A DNA stretch of 64,000 nt from Agromyces aureus (GCF_001660485.1 NZ_CP013979.1:2170001-2234000), one strand, 5' to 3'. Positions 12,815 to 21,672 are shown, counted from the stretch's first letter. Numbers and translations: made by a program. The notes: generated by a model not told the origin, from the letters alone.

Positions 12815-12935
12815 GTCGTCGTTCCCGCGGTCATCGCCCCTCCGCGGCATCCGATGTCGGAGGCACCGTGCCGGCGACGCGCGCTGCGAACCCCGAAGGG
12901 TGCGCAGCACGGTGCCGACGTGCGAAACTCTCCTC

Positions 12936-13865
12936 ATGCGGGACCGGATGCCGGCGGGGGCCGATGAGGCCGGGGGAGCCCTGAACCAGCGGAGCGCGCG
13001 GCGCGGGCCGAAGCGCTCGACGACCACGCTCGCGGAGCGTTGGACGGTCGTCGACGGCGTCGACGTCTTCTACCGCGAATCGCCCGAGCCGCCGTCGGGC
13101 GTGCCGGCGATGATGCACGTGCACGGGTTCGGGCTCTCGGGGCGCTACCTCCTGCCGACCGCCGAACGGCTCGCCGACGACTTCCACACGCTCGTGCCCG
13201 ACCTGCCGGGATTCGGGCGGAGCGGCAAGGCCGCGTCATCCCTCGACGTGCCCGACCTCGCGCATGCGGCCGCGAGGTTCCTCGACGATCGCGGCATCGA
13301 GCGCGTGACGCTGGTCGGCAATTCCATGGGATGCCCGGTGATCTGTGAGTTCGCGCATCTCCACCCCGATCGCATCGAACGGGCGGTGCTCGTCTCGCCG
13401 GCGGGCGGTGTCTTCAACCAGCCGCTCCGGCGCGCGATGGGGCAGATCAGCCGTGACGGCACCCGCGAGCCGCCGCGGCTGATGCGCGTCGTGACACCCG
13501 ACTACCTCCGCTTCGGCGTTCCGAGCACCGTGCGCATGTTCAAGGCGCTCACGCGGTACCCATCGCTGGAGCGCATGCTCGCGCTGCACATCCCCACCCT
13601 GGCGGTGCTCGGCGACCGGGATCCACTGATGCCCAGCGCCGATCGCGTGCAGGAGGTCGCAAGCCAGACCGACAACCGAGTGCTCATCGCCAAGATCGAG
13701 GGCGCCGCGCACGCGATCAACTTCAGCCACTCGGGCGAGCTCGCGCACATGATCAGGCTGTTCATGGCCGATCGACCGATCGTCGACGACCCCGACTCGC
13801 CCGGCCATGCCCGCCTGTACGAGATCCACCGCGGATCGCAGCATCCGCCCGTGCGTTCCGACTGA
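12936..13865 (+). CDS. Alpha/beta hydrolase
   Basis: A 309-residue alpha/beta-hydrolase fold protein. The oxyanion-hole HGFG lies just after MMHVH, the nucleophile elbow is GNSMG, the acid is in GDRDPLMP, and the catalytic His is in AAHAINFSH. The triad is therefore complete. The substrate cannot be told; the sequence resembles ester or C-C bond hydrolases of the MhpC/BphD type. ATG at 12936 is chosen because it follows a possible promoter (GAAACT) and the ~25 residues after it are a poorly conserved polar leader. An alternative start is ATG at 12948. No signal peptide, so probably cytoplasmic. It converges on the tRNA-Leu gene. Confidence 0.8.
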   Translation: MRDRMPAGADEAGGALNQRSARRGPKRSTTTLAERWTVVDGVDVFYRESPEPPSGVPAMMHVHGFGLSGRYLLPTAERLADDFHTLVPDLPGFGRSGKAASSLDVPDLAHAAARFLDDRGIERVTLVGNSMGCPVICEFAHLHPDRIERAVLVSPAGGVFNQPLRRAMGQISRDGTREPPRLMRVVTPDYLRFGVPSTVRMFKALTRYPSLERMLALHIPTLAVLGDRDPLMPSADRVQEVASQTDNRVLIAKIEGAAHAINFSHSGELAHMIRLFMADRPIVDDPDSPGHARLYEIHRGSQHPPVRSD

Positions 13866-13891
13866 TCGCGCGTCGCGAGAACGCGATGCGA

Positions 13892-13977
13892 TGGTGCCGG
13901 TGGTGGGGGTCGAACCCACACGCCCTTTCGGGCAAAGCATTTTGAGTGCTCCGCGTCTGCCATTCCGCCACACCGGC
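13892..13977 (-). tRNA. tRNA-Leu, anticodon CAA
   Basis: On the minus strand the acceptor arms GCCGGTG and CACCGGC pair perfectly, followed by discriminator A and a genome-encoded CCA (86 bases in all). The D arm contains GCG..GGCAGA..CGC. The anticodon stem GAGCA/TGCTT frames the loop CTCAAAA, giving anticodon CAA (reads UUG). A long variable arm GCCC-GAAA-GGGC marks a class II tRNA. The T arm is GTGGG-TTCGACC-CCCAC. UUG is rare in this GC-rich coding sequence, so demand for this tRNA should be low. Confidence 0.96.
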
Positions 13978-14000
13978 CAGAGGCCTCGCTCAGAATACCG

Positions 14001-14006
14001 TAGGCT
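14001..14006 (+). promoter_or_regulatory. -10 box of a leaderless promoter (response regulator)
   Basis: TAGGCT ends seven bases before the GTG start at 14014, so transcription should begin at or next to the start codon. No ribosome binding site is present. Confidence 0.55.
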
Positions 14007-14013
14007 TTCCTCC

Positions 14014-14619
14014 GTGACAGACACGGAACAGACCCAGTCGGCCCCTCGCCGCGTCGTCGTGGCAGAGGACGAGTCGCTGATTCGTCTCGACATCGTCGAG
14101 ATCCTCCGCGACAACGGCTACGAAGTCGTCGGTGAGGCGGGTGACGGCGAGACTGCGGTGCAGCTCGCCACCGAGCTCCGCCCCGACCTCGTCATCATGG
14201 ACGTCAAGATGCCCCAGCTCGACGGCATCTCGGCGGCCGAGCGCCTCTCGAAGGGCCACATCGCCCCGGTGGTGCTGCTCACGGCGTTCAGCCAGAAGGA
14301 GCTCGTCGAGCGAGCGAGCGAGGCCGGCGCACTCGCGTACGTCGTCAAGCCGTTCACGCCGAACGACCTGCTGCCGGCGATCGAGATCGCCCTCGCGCGC
14401 TACGCCCAGATCATCGCGCTCGAGGCCGAGGTCGGCGACCTGGTCGAGCGGTTCGAGACGCGCAAGCTCGTCGACCGGGCGAAGGGCCTGCTGAACGAGA
14501 AGATGGGGCTCACCGAGCCCGAGGCGTTCCGCTGGATCCAGAAGGCGTCGATGGATCGACGCCTCACCATGAAGGACGTCTCGCAGGCCATCATCGAACA
14601 GCTGGCGGCGAAGAAGTAG
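14014..14619 (+). CDS. ANTAR-domain response regulator (PdtaR-like)
   Basis: A 201-residue two-component regulator. The receiver domain has the acidic pair Glu18/Asp19, phosphoacceptor Asp63 in VIMDVKMP, Thr90 and Lys112 in VVKPF. A coiled linker (about 125-145) leads to an ANTAR RNA-binding domain (about 140-195, with RAKGLLNEKMGLTEPEAFRWIQKASMD). ANTAR proteins bind paired hairpins in mRNA leaders and prevent termination. The closest known relative is PdtaR of mycobacteria, whose partner kinase PdtaS is encoded elsewhere; none is in this window. The GTG start sits seven bases after TAGGCT, so the mRNA is probably leaderless. Confidence 0.9.
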   Translation: MTDTEQTQSAPRRVVVAEDESLIRLDIVEILRDNGYEVVGEAGDGETAVQLATELRPDLVIMDVKMPQLDGISAAERLSKGHIAPVVLLTAFSQKELVERASEAGALAYVVKPFTPNDLLPAIEIALARYAQIIALEAEVGDLVERFETRKLVDRAKGLLNEKMGLTEPEAFRWIQKASMDRRLTMKDVSQAIIEQLAAKK

Positions 14620-14637
14620 ACCACACGCACGACCCAC

Positions 14638-14671
14638 GGATGCCGCGACGAGACGCCTCGTCGCGGCATCC
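14638..14671 (+). terminator. Perfect 15-bp hairpin after the response regulator
   Basis: GGATGCCGCGACGAG and CTCGTCGCGGCATCC pair without a mismatch around an ACGC loop. CCGTTTCC follows, a weak T-tract. The outer stem carries the CGGATGCC word that recurs throughout the window. Confidence 0.75.
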
Positions 14672-14723
14672 GCCGTTTCCGCACCCGTCGCTCGACGGGT
14701 GAATCGCTGTCGGTGGCCGCTTG

Positions 14724-14729
14724 TAGGCT
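14724..14729 (+). promoter_or_regulatory. -10 box of a leaderless promoter (polA)
   Basis: TAGGCT ends six bases before the GTG start of polA at 14736; no ribosome binding site lies between. Confidence 0.55.
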
Positions 14730-14735
14730 TGGCGG

Positions 14736-17420
14736 GTGCCAGACGCAGACAAGCCCACCCTTCTCGTGATCGACGGCCACTCGCTGGCATTCCGGGCGTT
14801 CTACGCGCTTCCGGTCGACAGCTTCACCACGCGCGACGGGCAGCACACGAACGCCATCCACGGGTTCCTGTCGATGCTGCTCCTGCTGCTCGCGAACGAG
14901 AACCCGACGCACCTCGCGGTCGCGTTCGACATGTCGCGCGCCTCGTTCCGTACCCGCGAGTACCCCGAGTACAAGGGCACCCGGGGCGAGACGCCCGTGG
15001 AGTTCAAGGGTCAGGTGCCGCTTCTCCAGGAGGCGCTCCAGGCCATGGGCATCACGACGCTCGAGAAGGAGGACTTCGAGGCCGACGACATCCTCGCGAC
15101 GCTCGCCGCGCGCGGCCGGGCCGACGGGTACCGGGTGCTGCTCGTCTCAGGCGACCGCGACACCATCCAACTCGTGAACGACGACGTGACCCTGCTCTAC
15201 CCGAACACGCAGGGCGTGTCGCAGCTCAAGCGCTACGACCCGGCGGCGGTCGTCGAGCGCTACGGCATCCGGCCCGAGCAGTACCCGGATGTCGCGGCCC
15301 TCGTGGGCGAGTCCAGCGACAACCTGATCGGCATCTCGAAGGTCGGCGAGAAGACCGCCGTGAAATGGCTCGGGCTGTACGGCGACCTCGAGGGCATCCT
15401 CGCGCACGCCGACGAGATCAAGGGCGTCGTGGGGCAGAACCTCCGCGACCAGCGCGAGAACGCCGAGCGCAACCGGCGTCTCAACCGCCTCGTGACGGAT
15501 GTCGAGCTCGACGTCGAGCTCGACACGCTGGCGGCCAAGCCGATCGTCATCGACGAGGTGCGGCCGCTCTTCGAACGCCTCGAGTTCCGCACGCTGCTCG
15601 AACGCCTTGCGAAGCTCGTGGGCGGAGCGCCGAACGCGAGCGCGGGGGCGCCCACCGCCGCGCCGGAGGCCGCTGAGGCCGCCGCGCCGCAGGCTCCGAG
15701 CTCGCAGTCGCTCACGGGTCAGGCGTTGGCCGAGTGGCTCGACCGAGCGGTCGCGGCTGAGCCCGCCGGATTGGGCCTCAGCCTCGACGTCCTCGAGGGC
15801 GTCGTCATCGGCGCGGGCATCGCGACCACGACCGAGAGCGTTCGCCTGTCGTGGCGCGCCGGCGACGAGGCCGCCGCCCCGTTCGAGCAGTGGCTGGCAA
15901 GCGCGTCGCCGAAGATCATGACCGACGCGAAGGCACAGCTGAAGGCGCTCGCCCGATCCGGCCTCGAGGTCGACGGGCTCGTGCTCGACACGCTCGTGGC
16001 CGGATGGCTCCTCCGCCCGAATCTCACCGAGCGGTCGCTGGCCGACCTCGTCGACGTCCACCTGGGCGAGAAGCTGCCGCAGGCCGACCCCTCGCTGCTG
16101 GTGCCCGAAGAAGGGTCCGATGCCGGTGCGCCGGAGTTCGCCTGGTACACGCTCAGGCTGGCTCCGGTCGTGCTGCGTGCGCTGCCCGAGAGCACCCGCG
16201 TGCTGCTCGCCGAGGTCGAGATGCCGCTCGTGCCGGTGCTCGCGGCCATGGAGCTGCGCGGGGTCACGGTCGACCACGGCGAGCTCGGCGCGTTGTCGGC
16301 CGAACTCGGCGACCGCGCGGCCGCCCTCGCCGCCGCCGCCTACGCGGAGATCGGCCGGGAGGTGAACCTGGGCTCGCCGAAGCAGCTCCAGGAGGTGCTC
16401 TTCGACCAGCTCGCGATGCCGAAGACCCGCGCGACGAAGACCGGCTACACGACGGATGCGAGCGCACTCGCCGACCTGCAGGAGTCCAACCCGCATCCGT
16501 TCCTCGGCTACCTGCTCGAACACCGCGACGCGACGAAGCTGCGGCAGATCGTCGAGTCGCTCGACAAGGCGATCGCGACCGACGGCCGCATCCACACGTC
16601 CTACGGGCAGATCGGGGCCGCCACCGGGCGCATGTCCTCGAACGACCCGAACCTGCAGAACATCCCGACGCGTACCGAAGACGGCCGCCGCATCCGAAAG
16701 GCATTCCGTCACGGCTCCGACTACGTCGAGCTGCTGACAGCCGACTACTCGCAGATCGAGATGCGCATCATGGCCCATCTCTCGGGCGACCCCGGACTCA
16801 TCGAGGCGTTCAACGCCGGCGAAGACCTGCACAGATTCGTGGGCGCACGCGTCTTCGCCGTCGACCCGGTCGACGTCACGCCGCTCATGCGCACGAAGGT
16901 CAAGGCCATGTCGTACGGACTCGCCTACGGCCTCAGCGCGTTCGGGCTCTCGAAGCAGCTGCGCATCGATCGTGCCGAGGCGACCCAGCTCATGAAGGAG
17001 TACTTCGAGCGGTTCGGCGCGGTGCGCGACTACCTCCGAGGGGTGGTCGAGCAGGCCCGCATCGACGGCTACACCGAGACGATCTTCGGCCGGCGCCGAC
17101 CCTTCCCCGACCTCACGAGTCCGAACCGCGTGCACCGCGAGAACGCCGAGCGAGCGGCGCTCAACTCGCCGATCCAGGGTTCGGCGGCAGACATCATGAA
17201 GATCGCCATGACCACGGTCGAGGCCGAACTCGCCGCGCGCGGCATGTCGAGTCGCATGCTGCTCACGGTCCACGACGAACTGATCTTCGAGGTCGCCGAG
17301 GGGGAGTCCGAGACGCTCGAGACGGTCGTGCGCGAGCGCATGGCGACGGCAGCCGATCTGCTCGTACCGCTCGACGTCTCGGTCGGTCGCGGTCGCGACT
17401 GGGAGCACGCGGCGCACTGA
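14736..17420 (+). CDS. polA: DNA polymerase I
   Basis: An 894-residue repair and Okazaki-fragment polymerase. Residues ~1-290 are the 5'-3' nuclease (VIDGHSLAFRAFYALP; GDRDTIQL; VGESSDNLIGISKVGEKTA). An Ala/Pro linker spans about 295-325. The ~325-480 region corresponds to the 3'-5' exonuclease fold, but the metal-binding DxE motif is not recognisable (LSLDVLEG in its place), so proofreading is probably absent, as in other actinobacterial Pol I. The polymerase domain has motif A LLTADYSQIEMRI, motif B KVKAMSYGLAYGLS and motif C LLTVHDELIFE. GTG start, probably leaderless. Confidence 0.96.
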   Translation: MPDADKPTLLVIDGHSLAFRAFYALPVDSFTTRDGQHTNAIHGFLSMLLLLLANENPTHLAVAFDMSRASFRTREYPEYKGTRGETPVEFKGQVPLLQEALQAMGITTLEKEDFEADDILATLAARGRADGYRVLLVSGDRDTIQLVNDDVTLLYPNTQGVSQLKRYDPAAVVERYGIRPEQYPDVAALVGESSDNLIGISKVGEKTAVKWLGLYGDLEGILAHADEIKGVVGQNLRDQRENAERNRRLNRLVTDVELDVELDTLAAKPIVIDEVRPLFERLEFRTLLERLAKLVGGAPNASAGAPTAAPEAAEAAAPQAPSSQSLTGQALAEWLDRAVAAEPAGLGLSLDVLEGVVIGAGIATTTESVRLSWRAGDEAAAPFEQWLASASPKIMTDAKAQLKALARSGLEVDGLVLDTLVAGWLLRPNLTERSLADLVDVHLGEKLPQADPSLLVPEEGSDAGAPEFAWYTLRLAPVVLRALPESTRVLLAEVEMPLVPVLAAMELRGVTVDHGELGALSAELGDRAAALAAAAYAEIGREVNLGSPKQLQEVLFDQLAMPKTRATKTGYTTDASALADLQESNPHPFLGYLLEHRDATKLRQIVESLDKAIATDGRIHTSYGQIGAATGRMSSNDPNLQNIPTRTEDGRRIRKAFRHGSDYVELLTADYSQIEMRIMAHLSGDPGLIEAFNAGEDLHRFVGARVFAVDPVDVTPLMRTKVKAMSYGLAYGLSAFGLSKQLRIDRAEATQLMKEYFERFGAVRDYLRGVVEQARIDGYTETIFGRRRPFPDLTSPNRVHRENAERAALNSPIQGSAADIMKIAMTTVEAELAARGMSSRMLLTVHDELIFEVAEGESETLETVVRERMATAADLLVPLDVSVGRGRDWEHAAH

Positions 17421-17544
17421 GTCGCGACCGCGGGTCGCGTGGGCGCCTGACGCGGGTGGCGCGCGTGACTGGCGTGACTCGCGCTGGAAGCGACCCGGTT
17501 CGTGCATCCGTTGAGGTTCGAGGCCTGACACCTGGCGGGTGTCC

Positions 17545-17550
17545 TAGGCT
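17545..17550 (+). promoter_or_regulatory. -10 box of a leaderless promoter (DUF885 gene)
   Basis: TAGGCT ends seven bases before ATG at 17558; no ribosome binding site between them. Confidence 0.5.
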
Positions 17551-17557
17551 CGGACCC

Positions 17558-19225
17558 ATGGCATCGAGCGAGCAGCGAACTCCCACCGACATCGATCGCA
17601 TCGCAGAGGACTGGGTCGACACGATCGTCGACCTCGACCCGACTCTCGGCACCTACATCGGACGAAAAGAGGCCGACTCGCGGTTCGGCGACTATTCGCC
17701 CGAGGGTCTCGAGCGCTCGCTCGAGGCAAAGCGCCGCGCGATCGCCCGGCTCGACGCCGCGACACCCGTCGACGACGTCGACGCGGTGACGCTCGCCGAT
17801 CTCCGCTCCGAACTCGCGCTCGACGTCGAAGCCCACGAGGCCGGCCTGCCGCTTCGCAACCTCAATGTGATCGCCAGCCCGGCGCAGGAGGTCCGCGACG
17901 TGTTCGACCTCATGGCGACCGACGACGCCGACGACTGGGAGATTATCTCGACCCGCCTCGACGCGCTTCCGGGCGCCGTCGACGGATACATCGCCACGCT
18001 TCGGCTCGGCATCGAGCGGGGCACCGTGCCGGCGAAGCGTCAGGTGCGGGAGGTCGCGGCCCAAGCCCGCAAGCTCGAGCGAGCCGACGGATTCTTCACG
18101 GAGTTCGTCCACAGCGCACCCGAGGCCCTGTCGCCCACGCTCCGGCACGACCTCGACTCGCGTGCAGGCGGGGCCGGCGAGGCCTACGGGCGACTCGCGG
18201 CGTTCCTCGAAGGCGAACTCCTGCCCGTCGCCGGCGAGACCGATGCCGTCGGGCGCGAGATCTACGAACTCCAGTCGCGCCACTTCCTCGGCGCCGTCAT
18301 CGACCTCGACGAGACGTACGAATGGGGCATCGAGGAGCTCGGACGCATGGTCGCCGAGCAGGAGGCGATCGCCCGCGAGATCGTGCCCGGGGCATCCGTC
18401 GCAGAAGCAATCGCGCACCTCGACGGCGACGAGCGCCGCAAGCTGCACGGAACCGATGCGCTGCAGCGCTGGATGCAGGAGGTCAGCGACCGCGCGGTCG
18501 CCGAGCTCGGCGCCACCCAGTTCGACATCCCCGAGCAGATCCGCACCCTCGAGTGCATGATCGCGCCGACGCAGTCCGGCGGCATCTACTACACGGGCCC
18601 GAGCGACGACTTCACTCGCCCGGGGCGCATGTGGTGGGCCGTGCCCGAGGGCGTGACCGAGTTCGACACCTGGCGCGAACTCACGACGGTCTACCACGAG
18701 GGCGTGCCCGGCCACCATCTGCAGATCGGTCAGGCGGTGGTGAATCGCGCGAAGTTGAACACTTGGCGCCGTCAGCTCGCCGGCAGCTCGGGTCACGCCG
18801 AGGGCTGGGCCCTCTACGCCGAGCGGCTCATGCAGGACCTCGGATACCTCGACGACCCGGCCGACCGCCTCGGAATGCTCGACGGGCAGCGCATGCGCGC
18901 GGCGCGCGTCGTACTCGACATCGGCGTGCACCTCGGCAAGCAGCGTCCCGACGGCAACGGTGCGTGGACCGGCGACTACGCGTTCGAGTTCCTGGGGGAG
19001 AACGTCAACATGAACCAGGCGTTCATCGACTTCGAGGTGAACCGCTATCTCGGCTGGCCGGGTCAGGCGCCGTCGTACAAGGTGGGCCAGCGCATCTGGG
19101 AGCAGTTGCGCGACGACGCCAAGCGCCAGGAGGGTGCGGCGTTCGACATCAAGGAATTCCACCGCCGGGCGCTCGACCTCGGGGGAGTGGGCCTGGACAC
19201 CCTGCGGGCGAGCCTGCTCGGATGA
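17558..19225 (+). CDS. DUF885 family protein (putative metallopeptidase)
   Basis: A 555-residue DUF885 protein. The conserved blocks are YHEGVPGHHLQ near residue 380, an HExxxHH arrangement that looks like a zinc site, and EGWALYAERLM about 40 residues later, which could supply a third ligand. Other family hallmarks are YYTGPSDDFTRPG and NRYLGWPGQAPSYKVGQ. There is no signal peptide or membrane segment, so it is cytoplasmic. A peptidase activity is inferred from the HExxH-like motif. ATG at 17558 is chosen because it follows TAGGCT by seven bases and lies after the polA stop; the reading frame stays open far upstream through polA only by chance. Confidence 0.85.
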   Translation: MASSEQRTPTDIDRIAEDWVDTIVDLDPTLGTYIGRKEADSRFGDYSPEGLERSLEAKRRAIARLDAATPVDDVDAVTLADLRSELALDVEAHEAGLPLRNLNVIASPAQEVRDVFDLMATDDADDWEIISTRLDALPGAVDGYIATLRLGIERGTVPAKRQVREVAAQARKLERADGFFTEFVHSAPEALSPTLRHDLDSRAGGAGEAYGRLAAFLEGELLPVAGETDAVGREIYELQSRHFLGAVIDLDETYEWGIEELGRMVAEQEAIAREIVPGASVAEAIAHLDGDERRKLHGTDALQRWMQEVSDRAVAELGATQFDIPEQIRTLECMIAPTQSGGIYYTGPSDDFTRPGRMWWAVPEGVTEFDTWRELTTVYHEGVPGHHLQIGQAVVNRAKLNTWRRQLAGSSGHAEGWALYAERLMQDLGYLDDPADRLGMLDGQRMRAARVVLDIGVHLGKQRPDGNGAWTGDYAFEFLGENVNMNQAFIDFEVNRYLGWPGQAPSYKVGQRIWEQLRDDAKRQEGAAFDIKEFHRRALDLGGVGLDTLRASLLG

Positions 19226-19248
19226 CCCCGCGGTCCGACACGCCCGGG

Positions 19249-19278
19249 TTGCCGACTTCGCTGTCAGTCCGCTAGGAT
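19249..19278 (+). promoter_or_regulatory. rpsA promoter
   Basis: -35 TTGCCG at 19249-19254 and -10 TAGGAT at 19273-19278, spaced by 18 bases. Transcription should start near 19285, leaving a leader of about 100 bases before rpsA. Confidence 0.65.
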
Positions 19279-19311
19279 CGAATGTCACTTCTGTGACGAT
19301 CCTGTCCGCAT

Positions 19312-19353
19312 GCCCATCGCGGAACCAACACAACGCTCAACCGCGCGATGGGC
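19312..19353 (+). promoter_or_regulatory. Hairpin with A/C-rich loop in the rpsA leader
   Basis: GCCCATCGCG (19312-19321) pairs perfectly with CGCGATGGGC (19344-19353). The 22-base loop is mostly A and C and looks single-stranded. It lies 17 bases before the GGAG ribosome binding site at 19371. A smaller hairpin GTCAC-TTCT-GTGAC sits at 19284-19297, near the expected 5' end. S1 autoregulates through its own leader in enterobacteria; whether this hairpin does that here is inference. Confidence 0.5.
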
Positions 19354-19384
19354 TCGATTCTGTCCTTTACGGAGCATTCACTAC

Positions 19385-20833
19385 ATGACAACCGCAACGA
19401 CCAAGGCACCCAAGCAGGTCGCTATCAACGACATCGGATCTGCTGACGATTTCCTCGCCGCGGTCGAGAAGACTTTGAAGTTCTTCAACGACGGCGACCT
19501 CATCGAGGGCACCGTCGTGAAGATCGACCGCGACGAGGTGCTCCTCGACGTCGGCTACAAGACCGAGGGCGTCATCCCCTCGCGTGAGCTTTCCATCAAG
19601 CACGATGTCGACCCCAGCGAGGTCGTCGGCGTCGGCGACACCGTCGAGGCGCTCGTTCTCCAGAAGGAGGACAAGGAAGGCCGCCTCATCCTGTCGAAGA
19701 AGCGTGCGCAGTACGAGCGCGCGTGGGGCGACGTGGAGAAGATCAAGGAAGCCGATGGCGTCGTGACCGGTACGGTCATCGAGGTCGTCAAGGGCGGCCT
19801 GATCGTCGACATCGGCCTCCGCGGCTTCCTCCCGGCGTCGCTCATCGAGCTCCGCCGCGTGCGCGACCTCACGCCGTACCTCGGCCAGGAGATCGAGGCG
19901 AAGATCCTCGAGCTCGACAAGAACCGCAACAACGTCGTGCTCTCGCGTCGTGCGCTCCTCGAGCAGACCCAGTCGGAGTCGCGTTCGACCTTCCTCGCCA
20001 ACCTGCACCCGGGCCAGATCCGCAAGGGTGTCATCTCGTCGATCGTCAACTTCGGTGCGTTCGTCGACCTCGGCGGCGTCGACGGTCTCGTGCACGTCTC
20101 CGAGCTCTCGTGGAAGCACATCGAGCACGCCAGCGAGGTCGTCGAGGTCGGCCAGGAGGTCACCGTCGAGGTGCTCTCCGTCGAGCTCGACCGCGAGCGC
20201 GTCTCGCTGTCGCTCAAGGCGACGCAGGAGGACCCGTGGCAGGTGTTCGCCCGTACCCACGCGATCGGTCAGGTCGCACCGGGTAAGGTCACCAAGCTCG
20301 TTCCGTTCGGTGCGTTCGTCCGCGTCGCAGACGGCATCGAGGGCCTCGTGCACATCTCGGAGCTGTCCGGCAAGCACGTCGAGCTCGCAGAGCAGGTCGT
20401 GTCGGTCGGCGAAGAGGTCTTCGTCAAGGTCATCGACATCGACCTCGAGCGTCGCCGCATCTCGCTCTCGCTGAAGCAGGCGAACGAGGGCGTCGACCCC
20501 GAGGGCACCGAGTTCGACCCGGCGCTCTACGGCATGCTCACCGAGTACGACGAGCAGGGCAACTACAAGTACCCCGAGGGCTTCGACTCCGAGACCAACG
20601 AATGGCGCGAGGGCTTCGATGCCCAGCGCGAGAAGTGGGAGCAGGACTACGCTGCCGCTCAGGAGCGTTGGGAAGCGCACAAGAAGCAGGTCGCACAGAC
20701 CAACGCTGCTGCCGCTTCCGACGAGTCGTTCGGTTCGGGCACCGCGTCGTACTCGAGCGAGACGGCCGGCGCGGGCACCCTCGCCGACGACGCTTCGCTC
20801 GCAGCACTGCGCGAGAAGCTCTCGAGCAACTAG
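19385..20833 (+). CDS. rpsA: 30S ribosomal protein S1
   Basis: A 482-residue ribosomal RNA-binding protein that helps recruit mRNA to the 30S subunit. Four S1 (OB-fold) repeats are visible at about 35-105, 125-190, 210-280 and 295-365; the last two carry the clearest GAFVDLGGVDGLVHVSEL and GAFVRVADGIEGLVHISEL signatures. Four repeats is the actinobacterial form (six in proteobacteria). The C-terminal ~100 residues are acidic with a Trp/Glu-rich stretch (EWREGFD..REKWEQDY..ERWEAH) and a Ser/Ala tail. ATG at 19385 has GGAG ten bases upstream. Strong promoter and terminator flank it, so it is a single-gene unit. Confidence 0.97.
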   Translation: MTTATTKAPKQVAINDIGSADDFLAAVEKTLKFFNDGDLIEGTVVKIDRDEVLLDVGYKTEGVIPSRELSIKHDVDPSEVVGVGDTVEALVLQKEDKEGRLILSKKRAQYERAWGDVEKIKEADGVVTGTVIEVVKGGLIVDIGLRGFLPASLIELRRVRDLTPYLGQEIEAKILELDKNRNNVVLSRRALLEQTQSESRSTFLANLHPGQIRKGVISSIVNFGAFVDLGGVDGLVHVSELSWKHIEHASEVVEVGQEVTVEVLSVELDRERVSLSLKATQEDPWQVFARTHAIGQVAPGKVTKLVPFGAFVRVADGIEGLVHISELSGKHVELAEQVVSVGEEVFVKVIDIDLERRRISLSLKQANEGVDPEGTEFDPALYGMLTEYDEQGNYKYPEGFDSETNEWREGFDAQREKWEQDYAAAQERWEAHKKQVAQTNAAAASDESFGSGTASYSSETAGAGTLADDASLAALREKLSSN

Positions 20834-20853
20834 TTCGGATCCGTTCCGCACAC

Positions 20854-20885
20854 GGAAGGCCGGTCCCCTCGGGGGCCGGCCTTCC
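20854..20885 (+). terminator. rpsA terminator
   Basis: GGAAGGCCGGTCCCC pairs with GGGGGCCGGCCTTCC (one T:G wobble) across a very short loop, followed by GGCTTTCC. Confidence 0.75.
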
Positions 20886-20937
20886 GGCTTTCCATGGTCC
20901 GCGCTGCGCCTCCACCCGGATGGGCGAACCGCATCGG

Positions 20938-20943
20938 TAGAGT
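20938..20943 (+). promoter_or_regulatory. -10 box of a leaderless promoter (coaE)
   Basis: TAGAGT ends six bases before the GTG start at 20950; no ribosome binding site between. Confidence 0.5.
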
Positions 20944-20949
20944 GGGGTC

Positions 20950-21567
20950 GTGTATCTGATCGGCCTCACGGGCGGCATCGCCTCAGGAAAGTCCACGGTC
21001 GCGCGGCGACTCTACGAGCACGGTGCCGTGCACATCGATGCCGACCAGTTGGCCAGGCGCGTGGTCGAGCCGGGCACGCCCGGTCTCGCGGCGATCGTCG
21101 ACACGTTCGGCGCGGGAGTCCTCCGCCCCGACGGCACCCTCGATCGCGTGAAGCTCGGCGAACTCGTCTTCAACGACGACGAGGCGCGCGCACAGCTGAA
21201 CGCCATCGTGCATCCCGCGGTTCGCGAGCTCTCCGCCCGACTGTTCGAGAAGGTCGAGCAGGCCGACCCCGATGCGGTCGTGGTGTACGACGTGCCGCTG
21301 CTCGTCGAGGCATCCGTCGACCATCCGTTCGACCTCATCGTCGTCACGAGCGCGCCGCGCCGCACGCAGCTCAAGCGGCTCGTCGAGGACCGTGGGCTCG
21401 ACCCACTGCAGGCCGAGGCCAGAGTCGACGCCCAGGTGGCGAACTCCGAGCGTCTCGCCGTCGCCGACGTCGTGATCGACACCGACGGCACGCTCGGGCA
21501 CACGATGAGCCAGGCCGACGCGCTCTGGCAGCGCATCGTCGAGGAGCGCGCCGCACGTCGGACGTGA
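20950..21567 (+). CDS. coaE: Dephospho-CoA kinase
   Basis: A 205-residue P-loop kinase that phosphorylates the 3' hydroxyl of dephospho-CoA, the last step of coenzyme A synthesis. The Walker A loop is GGIASGKST at residues 8-16. HIDADQLARRVV is the conserved substrate block, and the lid region has VYDVPLLVEA and RRTQLKRL. Length is that of the minimal enzyme; there is no C-terminal GrpB/UPF0157 fusion as in mycobacteria. GTG start, likely leaderless. The coaE-uvrB-uvrA-uvrC order is shared by many actinobacteria. Confidence 0.95.
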   Translation: MYLIGLTGGIASGKSTVARRLYEHGAVHIDADQLARRVVEPGTPGLAAIVDTFGAGVLRPDGTLDRVKLGELVFNDDEARAQLNAIVHPAVRELSARLFEKVEQADPDAVVVYDVPLLVEASVDHPFDLIVVTSAPRRTQLKRLVEDRGLDPLQAEARVDAQVANSERLAVADVVIDTDGTLGHTMSQADALWQRIVEERAARRT

Positions 21568-21659
21568 CCCCGGCGGCGGCCGAGACCTCGAGCTCGTCCG
21601 CCCAGATGCGCGGCGCTGACGGATTCGCCTGCGCCGGCGGTCGTGTCGGAGGTCGAACC

Positions 21660-21665
21660 TAGACT
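21660..21665 (+). promoter_or_regulatory. -10 box of a leaderless promoter (uvrB)
   Basis: TAGACT ends seven bases before ATG at 21673. The spacer GGAAGGC also resembles a ribosome binding site, but too close to the start for normal use. Confidence 0.5.
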
Positions 21666-21672
21666 GGAAGGC

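Noticed and set aside
19284..19297. GTCAC-N4-GTGAC read as a CRP/GlxR site before rpsA
   Set aside because: The half-sites are in the opposite orientation to TGTGA-N6-TCACA; better explained as a small RNA hairpin.
21653..21668. Possible SOS box before uvrB (TCGAAC followed by CTAG)
   Set aside because: Only the left half matches; the right half ACTGGA agrees with GTTCGA at three of six positions.
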